A stretch of 64,000 nt of DNA from Panicum virgatum (lineage: Eukaryota > Streptophyta > Magnoliopsida > Poales > Poaceae), in contig NC_053144.1 of NCBI RefSeq assembly GCF_016808335.1, positions 58,296,195 to 58,360,194 of the forward strand. Reading direction: 5' to 3'. The position numbers and the translations under genes are program-made. Each line of letters starts with the position of its first letter. Position 1 is the stretch's first letter. The notes beneath the pieces were generated by a model. It made no database searches and was not told the origin of the DNA. It saw only the letters and a list, made by a program, of their open reading frames with translations. This document shows, one piece after another, positions 1-12,900 of the stretch.

Positions 1-1331
1 GGCAACCGACCGGCGCTTCCCTGCGCGTCTCGCGAACTTATTCACCACCGAATTGAACGGAGAGGAGGGACTGTGACGCCGGAGAGAGACCTGCAGCATA
101 CCTGGGAAGGGGGTGGGCTGGGGATCCATGGCTCCTGCGACTGCTGGCGTGGTTGGAGCGATCGAGGGAGGAGGGGCTGATGAAACAGCGGCGTCGGGGA
201 GACGTGGGGATGGGCTTGGGAAAGTGGGAGATGGGGAATTGCCGTTGGGGACTTCGGGTCGGGGGATTTGAAAATTTTTGAACCGCCCGCTCCGAGGAGA
301 GGAGGGAGTCAGGGAGAGGGAGAGGGACGACGGGTCAATTTTTCGCTGGGGAGCCAAACGGGGCCGCGTACAGGTAGATCGGTCGCGCGCGGGCTGGCTG
401 CAGTCCTGCCGAAGTGCCAATGCTGTGCCTGTGCTGGCTGTGGCTGCCCTTGCGGTTGGTTTGACTTTGACCGTTTGAGAGCAGAGAGATAGGAGAGCGC
501 GAGAAGAGACGGGGAAAATGACGGAAGGGAGAGAGATACAGGACAGGAGGGAGAGATGGATTTAATTTACTGATACATGTAAATGCAATTTAATTTTTTG
601 TGAGGAAATGCAATTTGATTGATACTTGTAGATGCAATTTTGTGTTTTGAAAATTGATACCTGACTTTGTGTCCATGAAATTATTGAAACATAATAGGTG
701 GAAATATGGTCACATACTCTCATGTTAGCTACAAGATACAAATAAAAAATAAAGATAAGTGGATAGTAGAGAGACATATGAGAGATTGGTTGGAGTGCAC
801 AAAAAGTAGGAGAGTCAAACGTGGATGAAAGATCCTCGTATGAAGTAAGGGCTCAAATATGAGGGATTGGTTAGAGTTGCTTTTAGGGTTCATGGCATAC
901 GCATCATCACTGGAGGACCCGGCTCATCAGGACTTTATATCATTGTCAATGATCAGTCTTTCAAACAATTAATGATACTGATGAACAAATCAAAGTGATA
1001 CTTCAGTAAGTAATTGCTCGAGAACGACTAAATGGTACCAGTTCACGAGGAATTCGAATTCCAAAACACAGAGCCACAGTCCACGGGGTTAGGGTTAAGC
1101 AAATCGGTTTGCCAGAAATTGAAGGTACAGCTTGGGCATAACATTCAGATGCCCCTCCACCAGGGCATATCACACATACTAATACTACGTCAGTTCCAAA
1201 CACATGCCAGTGTCAATTACAACTTAGCACCAGCAAACTTACTGGTCACAGTTTCTCATCATCAGACTACATAACCAGCTTTGTAGGGCTCCTGCTGACA
1301 AAACCAGAATGCGGCCTACCATGCCTCACAT
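1..1331. other. Intergenic left edge, no supported gene
   Basis: Bases 1 to about 560 are GC-rich and carry only short ORFs without recognisable similarity. The composition resembles the promoter and 5' leader of a grass gene that would lie to the left of the window, but no coding exon can be shown. Bases 560-1331 are AT-rich and contain nothing I recognise except the likely 3' UTR of the TMEM209-like gene, just left of its stop codon at 1332. Confidence 0.5.
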
Positions 1332-4300
1332 TCAGGTTTCTTCCGCATCTGAATCAATAACTGACAGGAGGTTCAAGGCAGATGAACCAATATGGATTCC
1401 TCTAACCACACCACCATATCCGATTTTTATTTGGTGGCAAAGAAGTAGAATGGCATCCCACAGAGCTGTTCTTCCCTGAAAGTGAAAATACAGATGTACA
1501 GCTTCAGAATGTGTCACGAAAGGTTTCATGTTAAAGGTTGTAATAATCAATGAATACAAATATGACATGAACAAATTCAATTGGGGGTGATGAATCAACA
1601 GTTCACAGAGGTAACCTAATAGCAAAAGAAATGAAGAGCTTTCAAAAGAATATAAATATTATTGGTTTACTTCATGTTTTGCAGTTTAGTTAGCTCAAGC
1701 ATATACTTGCCAAATGTGTCTCATAAACTGCTCAAGTTTTCATACTGATAAATCATTCATGTTCATAGCAAACAGTAGGAAATCCAGAGCCTCTGAAAAC
1801 ATGACATTTATTCTCAACCACTTTTGACTAGCAGTTTAGTTATCTCAAGCATATATTTGCCAAATGTGTCTCATAAACTGCTCAAGTTTTCATAATGATA
1901 AATCATCATGTTCATAGAAAACAACACGAAAGCCAGAGCCTCTGACATGAAATACATGACTGAAAGGGGAGGGAGGATAGTAGCAACCATAATTATTAAT
2001 AAACTCACTACCGAATCACCTGAAGAGAAAATTGCATCTTCTTGTCCCAGTATAAAGCAAACTCAGACCTTAATTACTCTTAACTCAAAACTATATAAAA
2101 TATGAGCTCAGCACTTAAAGTATCCAGGCTAAATTTTTAGGTCCTTTACTACCCCTACTTTTGAGTTCATAAAGGGTGTACCCAGTGCCGTAGGCTTCCC
2201 GCACTGCGCGGGGTCTAGGGAAGGGTTGTTTTAAGAACCAAACCTTTCCCGCACAAATGTGCAGAGGCTGGGGGCTCGATTTTGAGTTCATAACTAAATG
2301 AATTTTAATTCAAATCCTGCCTCGAACATACAAAAGTACCCATTTGCTACCTTTCTTCCGGGTTTGTTTCTCTCGTCTATAATTAACTTCCTACAGTGTG
2401 CATCATATTAAAAAAACACCTCCTCCACTTAACAACAATCCATGCGAAATACATGACTGAAAGAGGAGGGAGGATAGTAGCAACCATGATTATAGAATAA
2501 TAAATTCACTACCAAATCACCTGAAGAGAAAATTGCATCTTCTTGTCCCAGTATAAAGCAAAAATTGGAGGACTCTGCTTGCTGACAGCCAGTATAAGAG
2601 CCCCTGGGTGAATAATTGCTGGAACACCTGATATCAGAGCAACATATTTTTCTGGAAACCTCTCTTTTGGTGGAAGAACTCCCAGAAATAAGGGATTTTT
2701 GCCAGACTGGGCACCAGAGTAGGAGGTAGGATCAACATGAAGCATCCATTTTGGATGCTCAAGGAAAGCAGCAAACAGGTACAGTACAAGGTGCGAGTCA
2801 GTAGGTAGCTCGCTGGTCCATTTTTTCTCTGATTTACCACAGCCATTTCCATGATCCATGTAATCATAGTTCTTCAAACATGTTCCTTCAGCAAGTTCTG
2901 CATTGAGATAGAATCATACAGGTTATGTTGGTACTAATTCCAACACCTAAGTATTCGATCTTATCATTGCAGGTTACGAAATTTAATTCAACAAAAGGCT
3001 CTGCACTCAGCAACTTTGAGAAAAAAAGTGAATGCAAGATATTCACCTTGAACTCTCTGGACAGTGTAATCAGCACGGACACTGCTCTGTGGCAACAAGC
3101 CTTTTATCAACTCCCCTTTCATCAGAGTGTTGAGCCTCTGATGCTCTGTAATTGCATCGATACATGCTTGAATAGCTGGAAGGAGGGGGTTCTGTTGTGG
3201 ACTGCCAAAAGTTTGTGCTGCACAGAGAAAAATAATGACTAACAGGTAAAGAAACTTCATGCTAGACTTAAGAGTAAGTCGACTTCACCCACAGCACATA
3301 TTGACAGAAACACATGAACACGCAAAAACCACAGCATGAAAATCTCAAACCAGAAACCACATCAGGAACTCACCAACTGGAGCATCTCGAGAATGTAGGA
3401 GTGAGGAGCGCAATTGGTTAAGAATGCCATCCTCATCAACTGTGACAGTCGGTTGCCAATCTTTAGTCCCACCAAGAGGGGATAAGGCGCCTGGTGTTGT
3501 TGTGCTTGGCAGATCGCTTCCAACTTGGCTAACAGTAACTGAAGCCCCAATAGTAGTTGTTGTTTGCTTAACCTGCAACAGAGTGAAAAATAAGAAAATA
3601 GAAAATGGGAAAAAAGCAGTGAAAATGGAGTGGAGATAGAGGGGCCATGCAAAAGGAGCCCCAAAAATGTGCACCTGAGTATGGCTTGTTTTGATCTTTT
3701 GTACAAGTGGGTTCATTACAACTGAAGAGAACCACTGCCTGAGACTATCTCGCCATTGCTCAATCTCAGGATACACACCCAAATTCTCAAAGGCCTCCAC
3801 TGCTTGCTCTAAGGACATTGGAGGTGGAAGTTCACCCTCACCCTTTTTTGGTGGTGTGCTGTACTTCTGATGGGAGCCAGGAGACATTCTCACAGGCCTC
3901 AAAGGTGTACTCCTTGCAGCACCAGAAGGGGTGGTTGATGTCGTGAGTGAAACAGGAGTAGCAACACCAAAGCTTGTAATGGTTGCTGGAGGAGTTGCAG
4001 TTTTAGTCTCTGAATCTGTGATCTTGTCAATACTTTCATCCAAGCTAGCCAAGAAGTGATCCAACATTGCCTCTGTCTGTATACCCTTTGCACTGCCTGA
4101 GCTTTTCCTTGACCATGGCGTTGAAGGGGAAGAGACAGACTTCTGCAGTGGGGTGGAAGGTGACATTTGCAATGCCGTGGTCAATCTCTCACCACCAGGG
4201 CTCAAATAGCTGGAACCAATCCTCAATTGCCCTAAAGGCCGAGATGGTGTGTAGCTGAACGACGACCTCCTGATAGGCACAATAGGCTCTGAGGGAGTTG

Positions 4301-5201
4301 ATGGCTTCGTCTTGGGAGGCCTTTTCGTTTGCTCACCCATCCCAACTCCTGAACCTGCCGTCTTTAACCCAAGAAGCCCCAGTTGGCGTTCAGACAAGAC
4401 AACCTTTTCATCCTTAGCCAGTGTCTTCTTCCCATTGTATAATATCAGTGCCCTGAAGAACGCCAGCAGTGTGAAAAGCGCAACAAGACCCAGCACTGCC
4501 TCCACCATCTTAAAGACAAAACCTGAAAGACCAAACAGGTTAATCTTGGCAGATGCACCACTAGCACAACAAAAATTCAGTCCATTTATAATTATAAACA
4601 ACCAGACCCTGTTAAATGAATCTAAACATGTGGATTTCAGATTTCTACAGACATTAATGTGTGACAAACTATGGCATTTCTACAATCACCTGCTGTGCAA
4701 TGAAACCAAACGACGCATTCTTTGTCATTGGCATTTTCACAAACACCTCATGTGCAAGCACAGTGCCGCGAGCCATGCTCCGGACTTCCCCGAATGCCCA
4801 ACCCAGCAGTAGATGGGAGAACTTACCAGCAACGGGGACAGAGATACCCGCACGGCCGGCGAACTTGGCGAGCTCCTCCTCCCTGCAACAGCACCGAGAC
4901 ACGAGTACCCAGGCATCGTTATATTATGGGGTTTAGGGTTTAGATGCAGAGTGAGAAGGGCCGGGGTGGGTATCAGTGCTGCTTGGGCTTACCGGGAGAA
5001 GAGGGCGAGGAGGGAGGCGGCGGAGGCGACCGATAAGACCGCGAGGACGACGAGGACCTGGACGGAGGGGCGGGCACTGCGGGTGGCGAGCTCGCGGCTG
5101 AGGGACGGGTTCTGGTACACGGAGAACTTGTCCCGCACCTTGCCGCCGCCGCCGGGCGAGCCGGCGCCGTGCTGGGACCCCATCGCCGCCGCCGCCGCCA
5201 T
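1332..5201 (-). CDS. TMEM209: TMEM209-like membrane protein (cytochrome b561-related N-terminal domain family)
   Basis: Seven exons can be joined in frame: 4993-5201, 4827-4882, 3675-4522, 3374-3572, 3047-3217, 2521-2897 and 1332-1475, giving 667 residues. All introns are GT-AG. Two hydrophobic segments lie near residues 47-69 and 93-115. A long Ser/Thr/Pro-rich, probably disordered region follows, and then the conserved C-terminal domain with YLFAAFLEHPKW, PEKYVALISGVP and ALWDAILLLCHQIKIGYGG. The human relative TMEM209 is a nuclear-envelope protein linked to nucleoporins; the plant function is not established, so nuclear-envelope or ER residence is inferred. The start at 5201 is the first ATG before an Ala run; a second ATG six codons on is also possible. 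The gene is head-to-head with the LPP-gamma gene. Intron 6 carries a SINE, internal duplications and a copied exon end. Confidence 0.9.
1681..1948. repeat. Tandem duplication (~120 bp, 150 bp apart) in intron 6 of the TMEM209-like gene
   Basis: Bases 1681-1806 are repeated at 1831-1948 with a few substitutions and small gaps. Both copies share AATGTGTCTCATAAACTGCT and CCAGAGCCTCTGA. This is a local duplication inside the intron, not a known transposon. Confidence 0.9.
1947..2566. repeat. Duplicated exon-6 end with its 5' splice site, flanking a SINE
   Basis: Bases 1947-2064 closely match 2448-2566. The right copy contains the last 46 nt of exon 6, the donor GT and about 70 nt of intron. The left copy repeats all of this inside intron 6, including the donor consensus (CAG then GTGATT on the minus strand, at 2019/2020). 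The Au-type SINE lies between the copies. Confidence 0.9.
2173..2279 (-). mobile_element. 5'-truncated Au-type SINE with 14-bp target duplication
   Basis: On the minus strand the element ends with the phrase CACTGGGTACACCCT, preceded by a CCCGCGCAGTGCGGG stem-like stretch, as I remember from the 3' half of grass Au SINEs. It is flanked by perfect 14-bp direct repeats TTTTGAGTTCATAA at 2159-2172 and 2280-2293. At 107 bp it lacks the tRNA-like 5' half, so it is a 5'-truncated copy. Confidence 0.85.
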
Positions 5202-5580
5202 GACCTGCCCGCGTGAGGCGATGCTCGGCGCAGTCAGGCTGAGGCGTGCGGGCAGCGGACAAGCTATTTGAAATCGGGAAGCAGCGGAGTTCGAACAGGG
5301 ATGGCAAAGAGACGGACAGCGGAGTTCGTGCCTTTTGCTTGGCCCTACTTATTTTAGATTTGAATTCCCGCTGGCATCGGTGATTGCGAATTTGTAAAAA
5401 AAAAAAATTAGACGGCAGAGAACGTTGATCTCAAAAGAAGTCAGAGCGCCTAGAGGGATGAAAACAAATGGCGCAAATTTCAAGCCGAAGGATCTCAAAC
5501 CAGTTAAAATCGTGTGAAAACAATGTTAAGGTATGAGCAGAAATCTTGATCGTGCTGATGCTCAACTGAACCACTAGCAA

Positions 5581-5631
5581 ATGTAAGCTGGGCAGCTTCT
5601 TTTCAAAAATAAAATATGTAAGCCGGGCAGC
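5581..5631. repeat. Tail-only insertion 1: direct repeats around a 19-bp A-rich insert
   Basis: ATGTAAGCTGGGCAGC (5581-5596) recurs at 5616-5631 with one change. The insert 5597-5615 reads ttcttttcaaaaataaaat. The shape is that of a target duplication around a minimal retroposed tail. Confidence 0.75.
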
Positions 5632-5862
5632 AGACAATTACGATCGCCCATTTTTAGTAAACGAACACTAGTCGGCAGATGAGCATAACTATTTTTTTAG
5701 GCGAACGACAGGCGAGAGCGAGACTTATAAATTTCAAATGTATGAGTGACGCAAAAACTGCAGGCTTAATAAGCACAATAATACAAACTACGGATCTAGT
5801 ATATCAAATATGGCAAAACTTGGTTTCTGTAGCAAAGGTATGCAGATTTTGAATTCTCTGCC

Positions 5863-5998
5863 CTGTTCGGCTGCACATTTTTTTGCTGGGCTGACAACCG
5901 TTATACAGTGCTGGCTTATTACCGTTGTCTCTCGCATCTACTGTGTAGCTACAGTAGTTTCAGCCCAGCCAGCGCTGGCTTATAGCCATACCGAACAG
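5863..5998. mobile_element. Short MITE with CTGTTCGG / CCGAACAG ends
   Basis: The segment begins CTGTTCGGCTG and ends with CATACCGAACAG, and its inner sequence is partly palindromic (GCTGGGCTG ... CAGCCCAGC). The 136-bp size and inverted ends fit a non-autonomous DNA transposon. I cannot assign the superfamily because no clean target duplication is visible. Confidence 0.65.
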
Positions 5999-6317
5999 CC
6001 TGTCTGTTGGTCCCCTAGTTCTGACTTCTGAACCATCCGATTCATCCGTTCTGTGCTCGCTCTAGCATTTTCCTTCTACCCCACGCGGCGTCGTCTCCCT
6101 TCGCTTCTGGCACGTCCGTCCCGCTCCACGACGCGTTCCGTCCCCCCACCCGGCAACACAACACGCGGCGGGCGCAAATCCCCGCGACCCCCCACACCAA
6201 TCGGAGCTGGGAGCCGGCGCCGATCGAATCGACCACCGGACCCCAATCCCGAACCCCCGCCTCCAATCAGGTCCTCCAATCCTCCGCGCCGCGGGCCGGG
6301 GAGGCGAGAGCGCGACG

Positions 6318-7980
6318 ATGTCGGGGGCCGGGGACTACCAGGAGATGGCGGCGTCGGTGCCGCCGTCGCTGAAGGCCATCACGCTGACGCACGTCCGGTA
6401 CCGGCCGGGCGACCCGCTGGGCCTCTTCCTCGCGTGGGTCTCCCTCGTCCCGGTCTTCATCAGCCTCGGCGGCTTCGTCTCCCACTTCCTCTTCCGCCGG
6501 GAGCTCCAGGGCCTCTGCTTCGCCGCGGGGCTCCTCGTCTCGCAGGCCCTCAACGAGCTCATCAAGCACTCCGTCGCGCAGTCCCGCCCGGCCTACTGCG
6601 AGCTCCTCGAGGCCTGCGACTCCCACGGGTGGCCGTCCAGCCACTCGCAGTACACCTTCTTCTTCGCCACCTACCTCACGCTCCTCTCGCTCCGCCGGTC
6701 GCGCGCGCGCCGGGTGATCGCCGCCGTGCCGTGGCCGCTAGCCTTCCTCACCATGGTGTCCAGGGTGTACCTAGGGTACCACACCGTCGCGCAGGTGAGA
6801 GCCCCTTAATTTCGGATCCGATCTGACTAGATGTGATTTTCCATCGAATCGTGCAGTTCACGCTTAAGGCCGGTGCCACTATTCATTTCGCGCTTGTCCT
6901 GCTTCGATTCGAAAGCTTGAGAATTGTGCCTTTGTTATGATTCCCCTGTGTTTATGTATTTCCAGTTAAAAGTTTGCTAAGATTTACTATGAGGAAAATT
7001 TACATGTCAGTTTCCTGTGGAAGGTAGGACAGAAGCAACTAAGATCAGCAACACAAAAATTTCATGTTTTATTGTTTTTCCATGGAAGGTTGCAAAAGAT
7101 TGGCTACTGCAGTTATTTGACGTGTGTCAGACCATGGCAGCTTACAGCAACAAAGCCTTTTAATCCAAAGCCAGTTGTGGTAGGCTAGCGATGAAACCCA
7201 ACAAGAGTCACAAAAGACCATGACAATTCCCATAACTATGTTCTTTGTCCTAACCTTATTTGAAGGGGGAAACAAAAACAATTTCAACAAAAGCTGCAGA
7301 AAAGTTAGTAATATTTGAAGTTAAACTGTGAAACAGTAGTTTCCATAAAGATATATATGCAAGAAGAGCATCAAACTTGAGTAAATTCGTTGTTTAGTTA
7401 GGATCATGAACTGGTATCCTGTCCTTTTGAATGCTGTCGTGGTATTGGTCATTTTTGTACTTGATGGCAAACACTTTTCTGAAAAAAATTATTATTTGTT
7501 TTTCTGTTAAAAGGCTGTGTGGCATAATAATGCCTCATTTGTATGAATCTATTTAGCATTGGTTTGTTCAGTAAACCAATTGCATTATTATCCATTTGTC
7601 CGTAGAACTTTGGTGCATGGTAGAACAGTTAGCCATCATTTAGTGCAATCTGGATCATATGGTGCTCCTTTAGAGTTTAGATTACTTTAAGGAAAAAACG
7701 CTTTTTGATTTTATTATTTTATTTGAAGGAAAAGCGAAAACTGAAAAGAATTTCCATTTGATAAATTCATCAGGTTTTCGCGGGAGCAATAGTGGGCCTT
7801 GTCTTTGGTGCTATCTGGTACTGGATTGTCAACACCATGCTTGTTGATTACTTCCCGATGATTGAGGAGAGTGCGATCGGGAGGTGGTTGTACATCAAGG
7901 ATACATCTCATATTCCAGACGTGCTTAAGTTTGAGTATGATAATGCAAGGGCAACAAGGAAGAAAGTTGCTACTGATTGA
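6318..7980 (+). CDS. LPPG: Dolichyl-diphosphatase / lipid phosphate phosphatase gamma (PAP2 family)
   Basis: Two exons, 6318-6794 and 7774-7980, with a GT-AG intron, give 227 residues, the usual size of plant LPP-gamma. The PAP2 phosphatase motifs are all present: K83 with RP at 90-91 (KHSVAQSRP), PSSH at 106-109, and SRVYLGYH at 148-155. The last motif has Gln159 where most PAP2 enzymes have Asp, a feature I associate with the dolichyl-pyrophosphate phosphatase branch (animal DOLPP1). Four or five membrane helices are likely. The expected reaction is removal of phosphate from dolichyl diphosphate on the ER lumen side, recycling the glycan carrier. Arabidopsis LPP-gamma has been described as plastidic, acting on phosphatidate, so location and substrate remain open. 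The ATG follows a GC-rich leader and is the only good start. Confidence 0.92.
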
Positions 7981-9973
7981 GCTTGTAAGTTGCAGCATAT
8001 CTAATTTCGTTTTGCTTGCTAAGCAGATGCTGCTCAGATACCAAGCGCAGAACCTGGAAATTGCAATTACATTTCTTTTTTTCTAATTGATCGAAAAATC
8101 ACGACTAGTAATCCAGCAATCATTCTTTCTCTGGGAATTCTAAATGTTTTGTGATTGTCGATTTATTCATGAACATGCTTTCTCCATATTCATGGCATTG
8201 TTAAAATTAACCTTGATACATGTGAAGCTATTGTTGGCCCGTATCTGGCAACTCCAAAAGCTGTCATTGGCTATCAACCTTCACCTCATTTTATCAATAT
8301 TGATTTTACTCTAAACTTGATCTACCTTATCGCATTTTTATGACCTTCACATGATAGTCCCTACTTTCAGTGTTCCGATCAAATTTGCTCGACCTTTATC
8401 CATGTGATAAAATTCATTGTTCCCATGTGCCGAACTGGTCCTCATATTTTCTTATGTCAATGCAGGTTGTGCCCCCGTTTTTCATTTTGCTCACAGTGAT
8501 TATAAGAATGTGTGCGGCATGTTATTTGCTTCAGTTGCTGCACACAGACACATGTAGCAGCAATATTTTCAGTAGAAGAAATGTCTATTACAGCTTGGCA
8601 TTTTGCTTTTCCTGGGCATATGCTAATCTTTGCTCAGTCATTTTGTTTCTCGTAATGGCAGTTTGATCATAACTTGACTATTGCTTACATTTAGAAATGA
8701 CATGTGAACAATACGTGAAATTCATTTCCAGCATCGAGATAATCTTTCGTTGGTTGTCTGTGTGTAAGATAACTGCAATGTGTTGCGTTCAATGTTGCCG
8801 AAACATGAATACATGTATGATGATGTATACCAATTACATGTCGCATCCTATGTAGCAATATTTTAGCATTTTTGTGTACACTACACCAAGTTTAGCATGA
8901 TTAATAATCTTCTGGCACAGCCGCACAGTACATGCAAGGGGTTAGTAAAATGCTGCTTTTAAGGTCCTGTATCTAAATCTAGAAAACTTGTCGATCCCGT
9001 AGAGATAAATAGCTCGAAGAACAATAAATCCTGGAGCTGGAGGTATGTTAGGAGCATTTGGATAAATCATTTTATTTGTAGTTTATACTAAATATGAATA
9101 TTTAGCCCACTTTGATTTAGTCTACAAACTACGTATCCAACCTGAATCTCGGATCTAGAGTTGTGCCGAAAAGGTCGTATAAAGTGGGATCCTTTTCCAG
9201 CCAAGGTGTTCAATCAAAGGAGAGATAATGTAATAGGCTACACCAATGCCATATTACATCTTTATGAAATATCCATCCTGTAGTGTCAAAAATAAGTCAA
9301 AATGTTACCTTGAGTGATTATCAAGCAAGTGTACAAGCTATTTTCTTCTTCAGGGCCTCAGGGGCATACATCCCGGTATACACTCAACACAAACAATTCC
9401 CCAGTAATATACCAGGAGCAGATTTAGCTTCTTAGAAAACCACTAAGAAAAGTTATCACAAACAGGGTCTTGGGCGGTTTTGACCTATCACAAACAACTG
9501 GTTAACAGTGCTTGATGCCCCGTTGTTTGATAGACATGACCCCGGTGAACTTTTTGGCCTGGCTTCGCCCCTGTTCGGCAGGGTCCCGGTATACACTCAA
9601 CGCATTACGCGAAGGTCGTCCCACGCTCAATCAAGGCAGTAAACGTACACTGCATTGCGCAATTCATTAGTTGTGCACTTGCGACGCACTTTTTACCCCT
9701 CCCACCCACCCACCCACACAAAATAAAAAATAAAACCACCAATGCTGTTTTAGCAAAATGAAATTCGAATAAACTGAGTAAATTCGAAATCAGAGCCAAA
9801 TACTGGACATAAATTACGAGACACACCATTTAGATACGTACCATCAATAGTGTACAATATTGAATTCCCACAATAAAAGGTGTTCGCTGGATATGTAGCG
9901 CCTGTGAGAACCTGCTGGTTGCTCAGTTCAAATAAGATGCATGCAAGCATTCTCAGAAATGAAGCTCACATGT
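7981..9973. other. Intergenic: 3' flanks of two convergent genes
   Basis: AT-rich DNA between the LPP-gamma stop and the stop of the minus-strand pseudouridine synthase. It holds their 3' UTRs. One oddity is an 18-bp direct repeat, TCCCGGTATACACTCAAC, at about 9372 and 9585. No gene is supported. Confidence 0.6.
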
Positions 9974-12900
9974 TCAACCACTGATTTGCTCGGTGGTAGC
10001 ACGGCGTTCCTCTCGAGTCTGTAGAATTTGTGGTAGAGGAGCTGCGATTTTTACCATCTGCAAAGCCAGCCATGGTGTGTGCAGAGTAAAAACGACATCA
10101 AAAGATACTTTCAATTTCTGTACTGTCTCTTTTTTTTTAAAAAAAAAGAAGAAGCTAGCACTGTAGTAAAAAATATCAGTTGCTCTCTAAAGTTCCTTCT
10201 TTTTAGGTCTACTCTAAGCCATAAACACTATCTCTTCTCCTACCTTCGTTTAGGTCGACTGTAAAAGTAGTATACTCACATATTACAAACGCTGGAGTAA
10301 ACCTTACTTTTCGCTTTTTTTCTTAAAGAGAAACCCCCTTCTTTTTTAAATATATGACGTTTAGAACAAGCTAATCAAAGTTCTTTTTTCAACTAACTAG
10401 ATTGTCCTAAACATCATATATTTAAAACCAAGGGAGTATTATTCTTCAGCAGTCAAATATTCAAGTTTTGTCTTTGTGATTGACCTCCTATTATCACCTT
10501 TATCGGCCTTCTATTAGTATAACATTACAGTGCAATATTAATGGCGCAAACTATGTAATAAATTCATGTCCAATGCAAATTTCAGCATATCTTCTATATA
10601 TTGTAATCTACTCCTACTGCACAAGTCAAGTAGATAACACTGCCCAAGATGAGATCATGAGAGAGATATTTAACCACCTTATTTGTGGTTGGATGGCAAA
10701 GAACCAGCCAATGTGCATGTAGGTGATAGCCACAGTCTCCAGGAACAGGTTGTAAAGGTCTCTCGTAACCTCTAATAAGAGCAAGAAAAATCAGTCGAAC
10801 TAAATACAAGAACCATCCAAAGAGGTATCTCAGTGGAAATGAGAGATGAAAAAATTACCCATCATATGCAAAAGAACTATCCATGCTAGCAGATTGTGGC
10901 TCAACAAATTTGGGGTGTCCACCAATACCATACAGAGGATCATCTGTTGGCACATATAGAAAAATATATAAGAGATTTAATGACAGCTGAAATATTTTGT
11001 GCCTGGATGGGGAGATGAGATTTCATATACTTTGCCAACTGCATTAATCAAATAAGTATCTGAAAAAGTTGGCATACTTTTAAAGTACAGTGAGAAAGGT
11101 ACTTGCCTACAAGAGGGTGCCCAATGTATGCAAGGTGTATCCGTATTTGGTGGGGTCGTCCTGAATGAATTTCAACCTAAATAAATCAAGAATAAGATAC
11201 ATCAGAGATAAAAATGCTCAAGGCAGCAAAAGAAACTTGACATTATATGTATTCTCAATTCAAAGCAGATGATGCCATGCCCATTTGTGAGCATGCAAGA
11301 GCGGGAGAGAGCGCGTATTTTGCTCACAGTCCACACATTCTACCTGGACAAGTGTATGATTTTGGTGTGCAAGTCTCTCAAGAACACATACTTTGCTCAT
11401 TGCTGGCTTTCCTGAAAATTGAGGGTGTTGATAAAATAAATACTAAATCAAATGAAGAGAGCTGATGAACAAGCATTGCTCAATACAAATTACACCATGA
11501 ACAGTACTGTGATCAATCGATATTCAAGGACCTTCGCCAATTCCAAGTTACCCAAGTGAAATTGTAATGCACCTGAGGAACATGCTGCATAAAGTCCCTC
11601 TGCAACTCCAGGATAATGAACTAACCCTATGGGTTGGGTAACCACAACCTGCACATGATGGAAAAAATTATTGCGTGCATACTTGTGTGCGAGAGATCAT
11701 GCATTCAAAATTATAAACAAGTACGCAATACCTAAGAGATCAGAACAGTGTTTTGAATAAATAAGGGGAGAGGTAGTACCTCATCATTAGCAAGTATGCC
11801 AGTCACTAAGGCTCGATAAAATTTTGAAATTTTTCGCTCCTCGACGAATTCTGATTTATCCCTATAGATTGTTTTAGTCACTAGAACTGTTGTATGCATT
11901 GCATGATGTGAATACAAGCCAAAAAAAAAACTTTCCAAATTAGGAAGGAGAAATTTTGACACCTTTTATTTCCAGCATTTATAGCTCCTTCAGCAAAATA
12001 AGATGCAAGTCGAACTTTGGAGACCTTTGTCTTGGCACAGAGCAGAAGGCCTAGCAACATAACGAGCAGGTCATCAGCAGCTAGCAAGAACAGACATCAC
12101 AAACTAAAATCAAAAAAAATTCTGGTCAAACTATGTTTTTTGGCAAGGCACAATTATTGCTGAAAACAGTTTGTTACCACCGAGACATTTTCGATATGCA
12201 GCCCTTTTCTGAGCGATGTATCAACTGTAAGCTCATGTTATAGTGGAAACATGGAAACAAGCATCCTAGATCATCTAATCAAGGCTCATGCTTCCAGATT
12301 CAGGAAATTGCCCCTAACCTCACTCTTAGGAGAGCTTTTGTTCCCCCACCCACCACAAATACAGACACACGCGGGCAGCTCTTGAACCATTGCGATAGTG
12401 TGACCTGAGCATCTGCATCAGGTTGCGTTTGGATTCCCACAGTGAGCAATGGCTATTATCACTCTTCTCTCCACCTTGCTCCTGTGAAACATCATAGTTA
12501 CTTAAAAAGAGGTCTCTGCACCATGTCCATGGCTTCCTAATTCCCCACCATCGTGCCATGACTTGAATGTCCCATTAGGCCATTACTTATTGCTGGTTTG
12601 AGCATTAACTTTTCAGTAACTATTGTATCTTTCTCCTAGATTCCTATGTTCATACACAAGTTACAAAATTTACATCTGCTTCGAGTGAGTGTCAGTAAAT
12701 CAGAGTTTCCGAGTAGGATTGAACTGTAAATAAAGGAACAAACCTGATGTTCCCCTTCCTAATCGATGAACAGGAACTGGATGTGACTGCACATGTTTTC
12801 TCTTGGAGCAGCATGATGTCATCTTCCAGTCTTTCAATTGAAGCTGTGCTAGTACAGTGCGCTGCTGGAAGAGTCCTTTAGGCAGAACTTGCAAGCCAGA

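Larger units (their letters stand above)
5202..6317. promoter_or_regulatory. Divergent intergenic promoter region between the TMEM209-like and LPP-gamma genes
   Basis: The two start codons point away from each other across 1.1 kb. The DNA next to each start is GC-rich and TATA-less, as is usual for constitutive grass genes, while the middle is AT-rich and holds one tail-only insertion and one MITE. Shared regulation is possible but not shown by any motif. Confidence 0.5.

Noticed and set aside
4312..4812. 166-codon plus-strand ORF across the TMEM209-like gene
   Set aside because: It is antisense to the well-supported exon 3 and runs into introns; no similarity of its own.
9372..9602. 18-bp direct repeat (TCCCGGTATACACTCAAC) as a target duplication
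   Set aside because: The 195 bp between the copies shows no transposon ends or tail, and 18 bp does not fit a known DNA-transposon class; left as an unexplained repeat.
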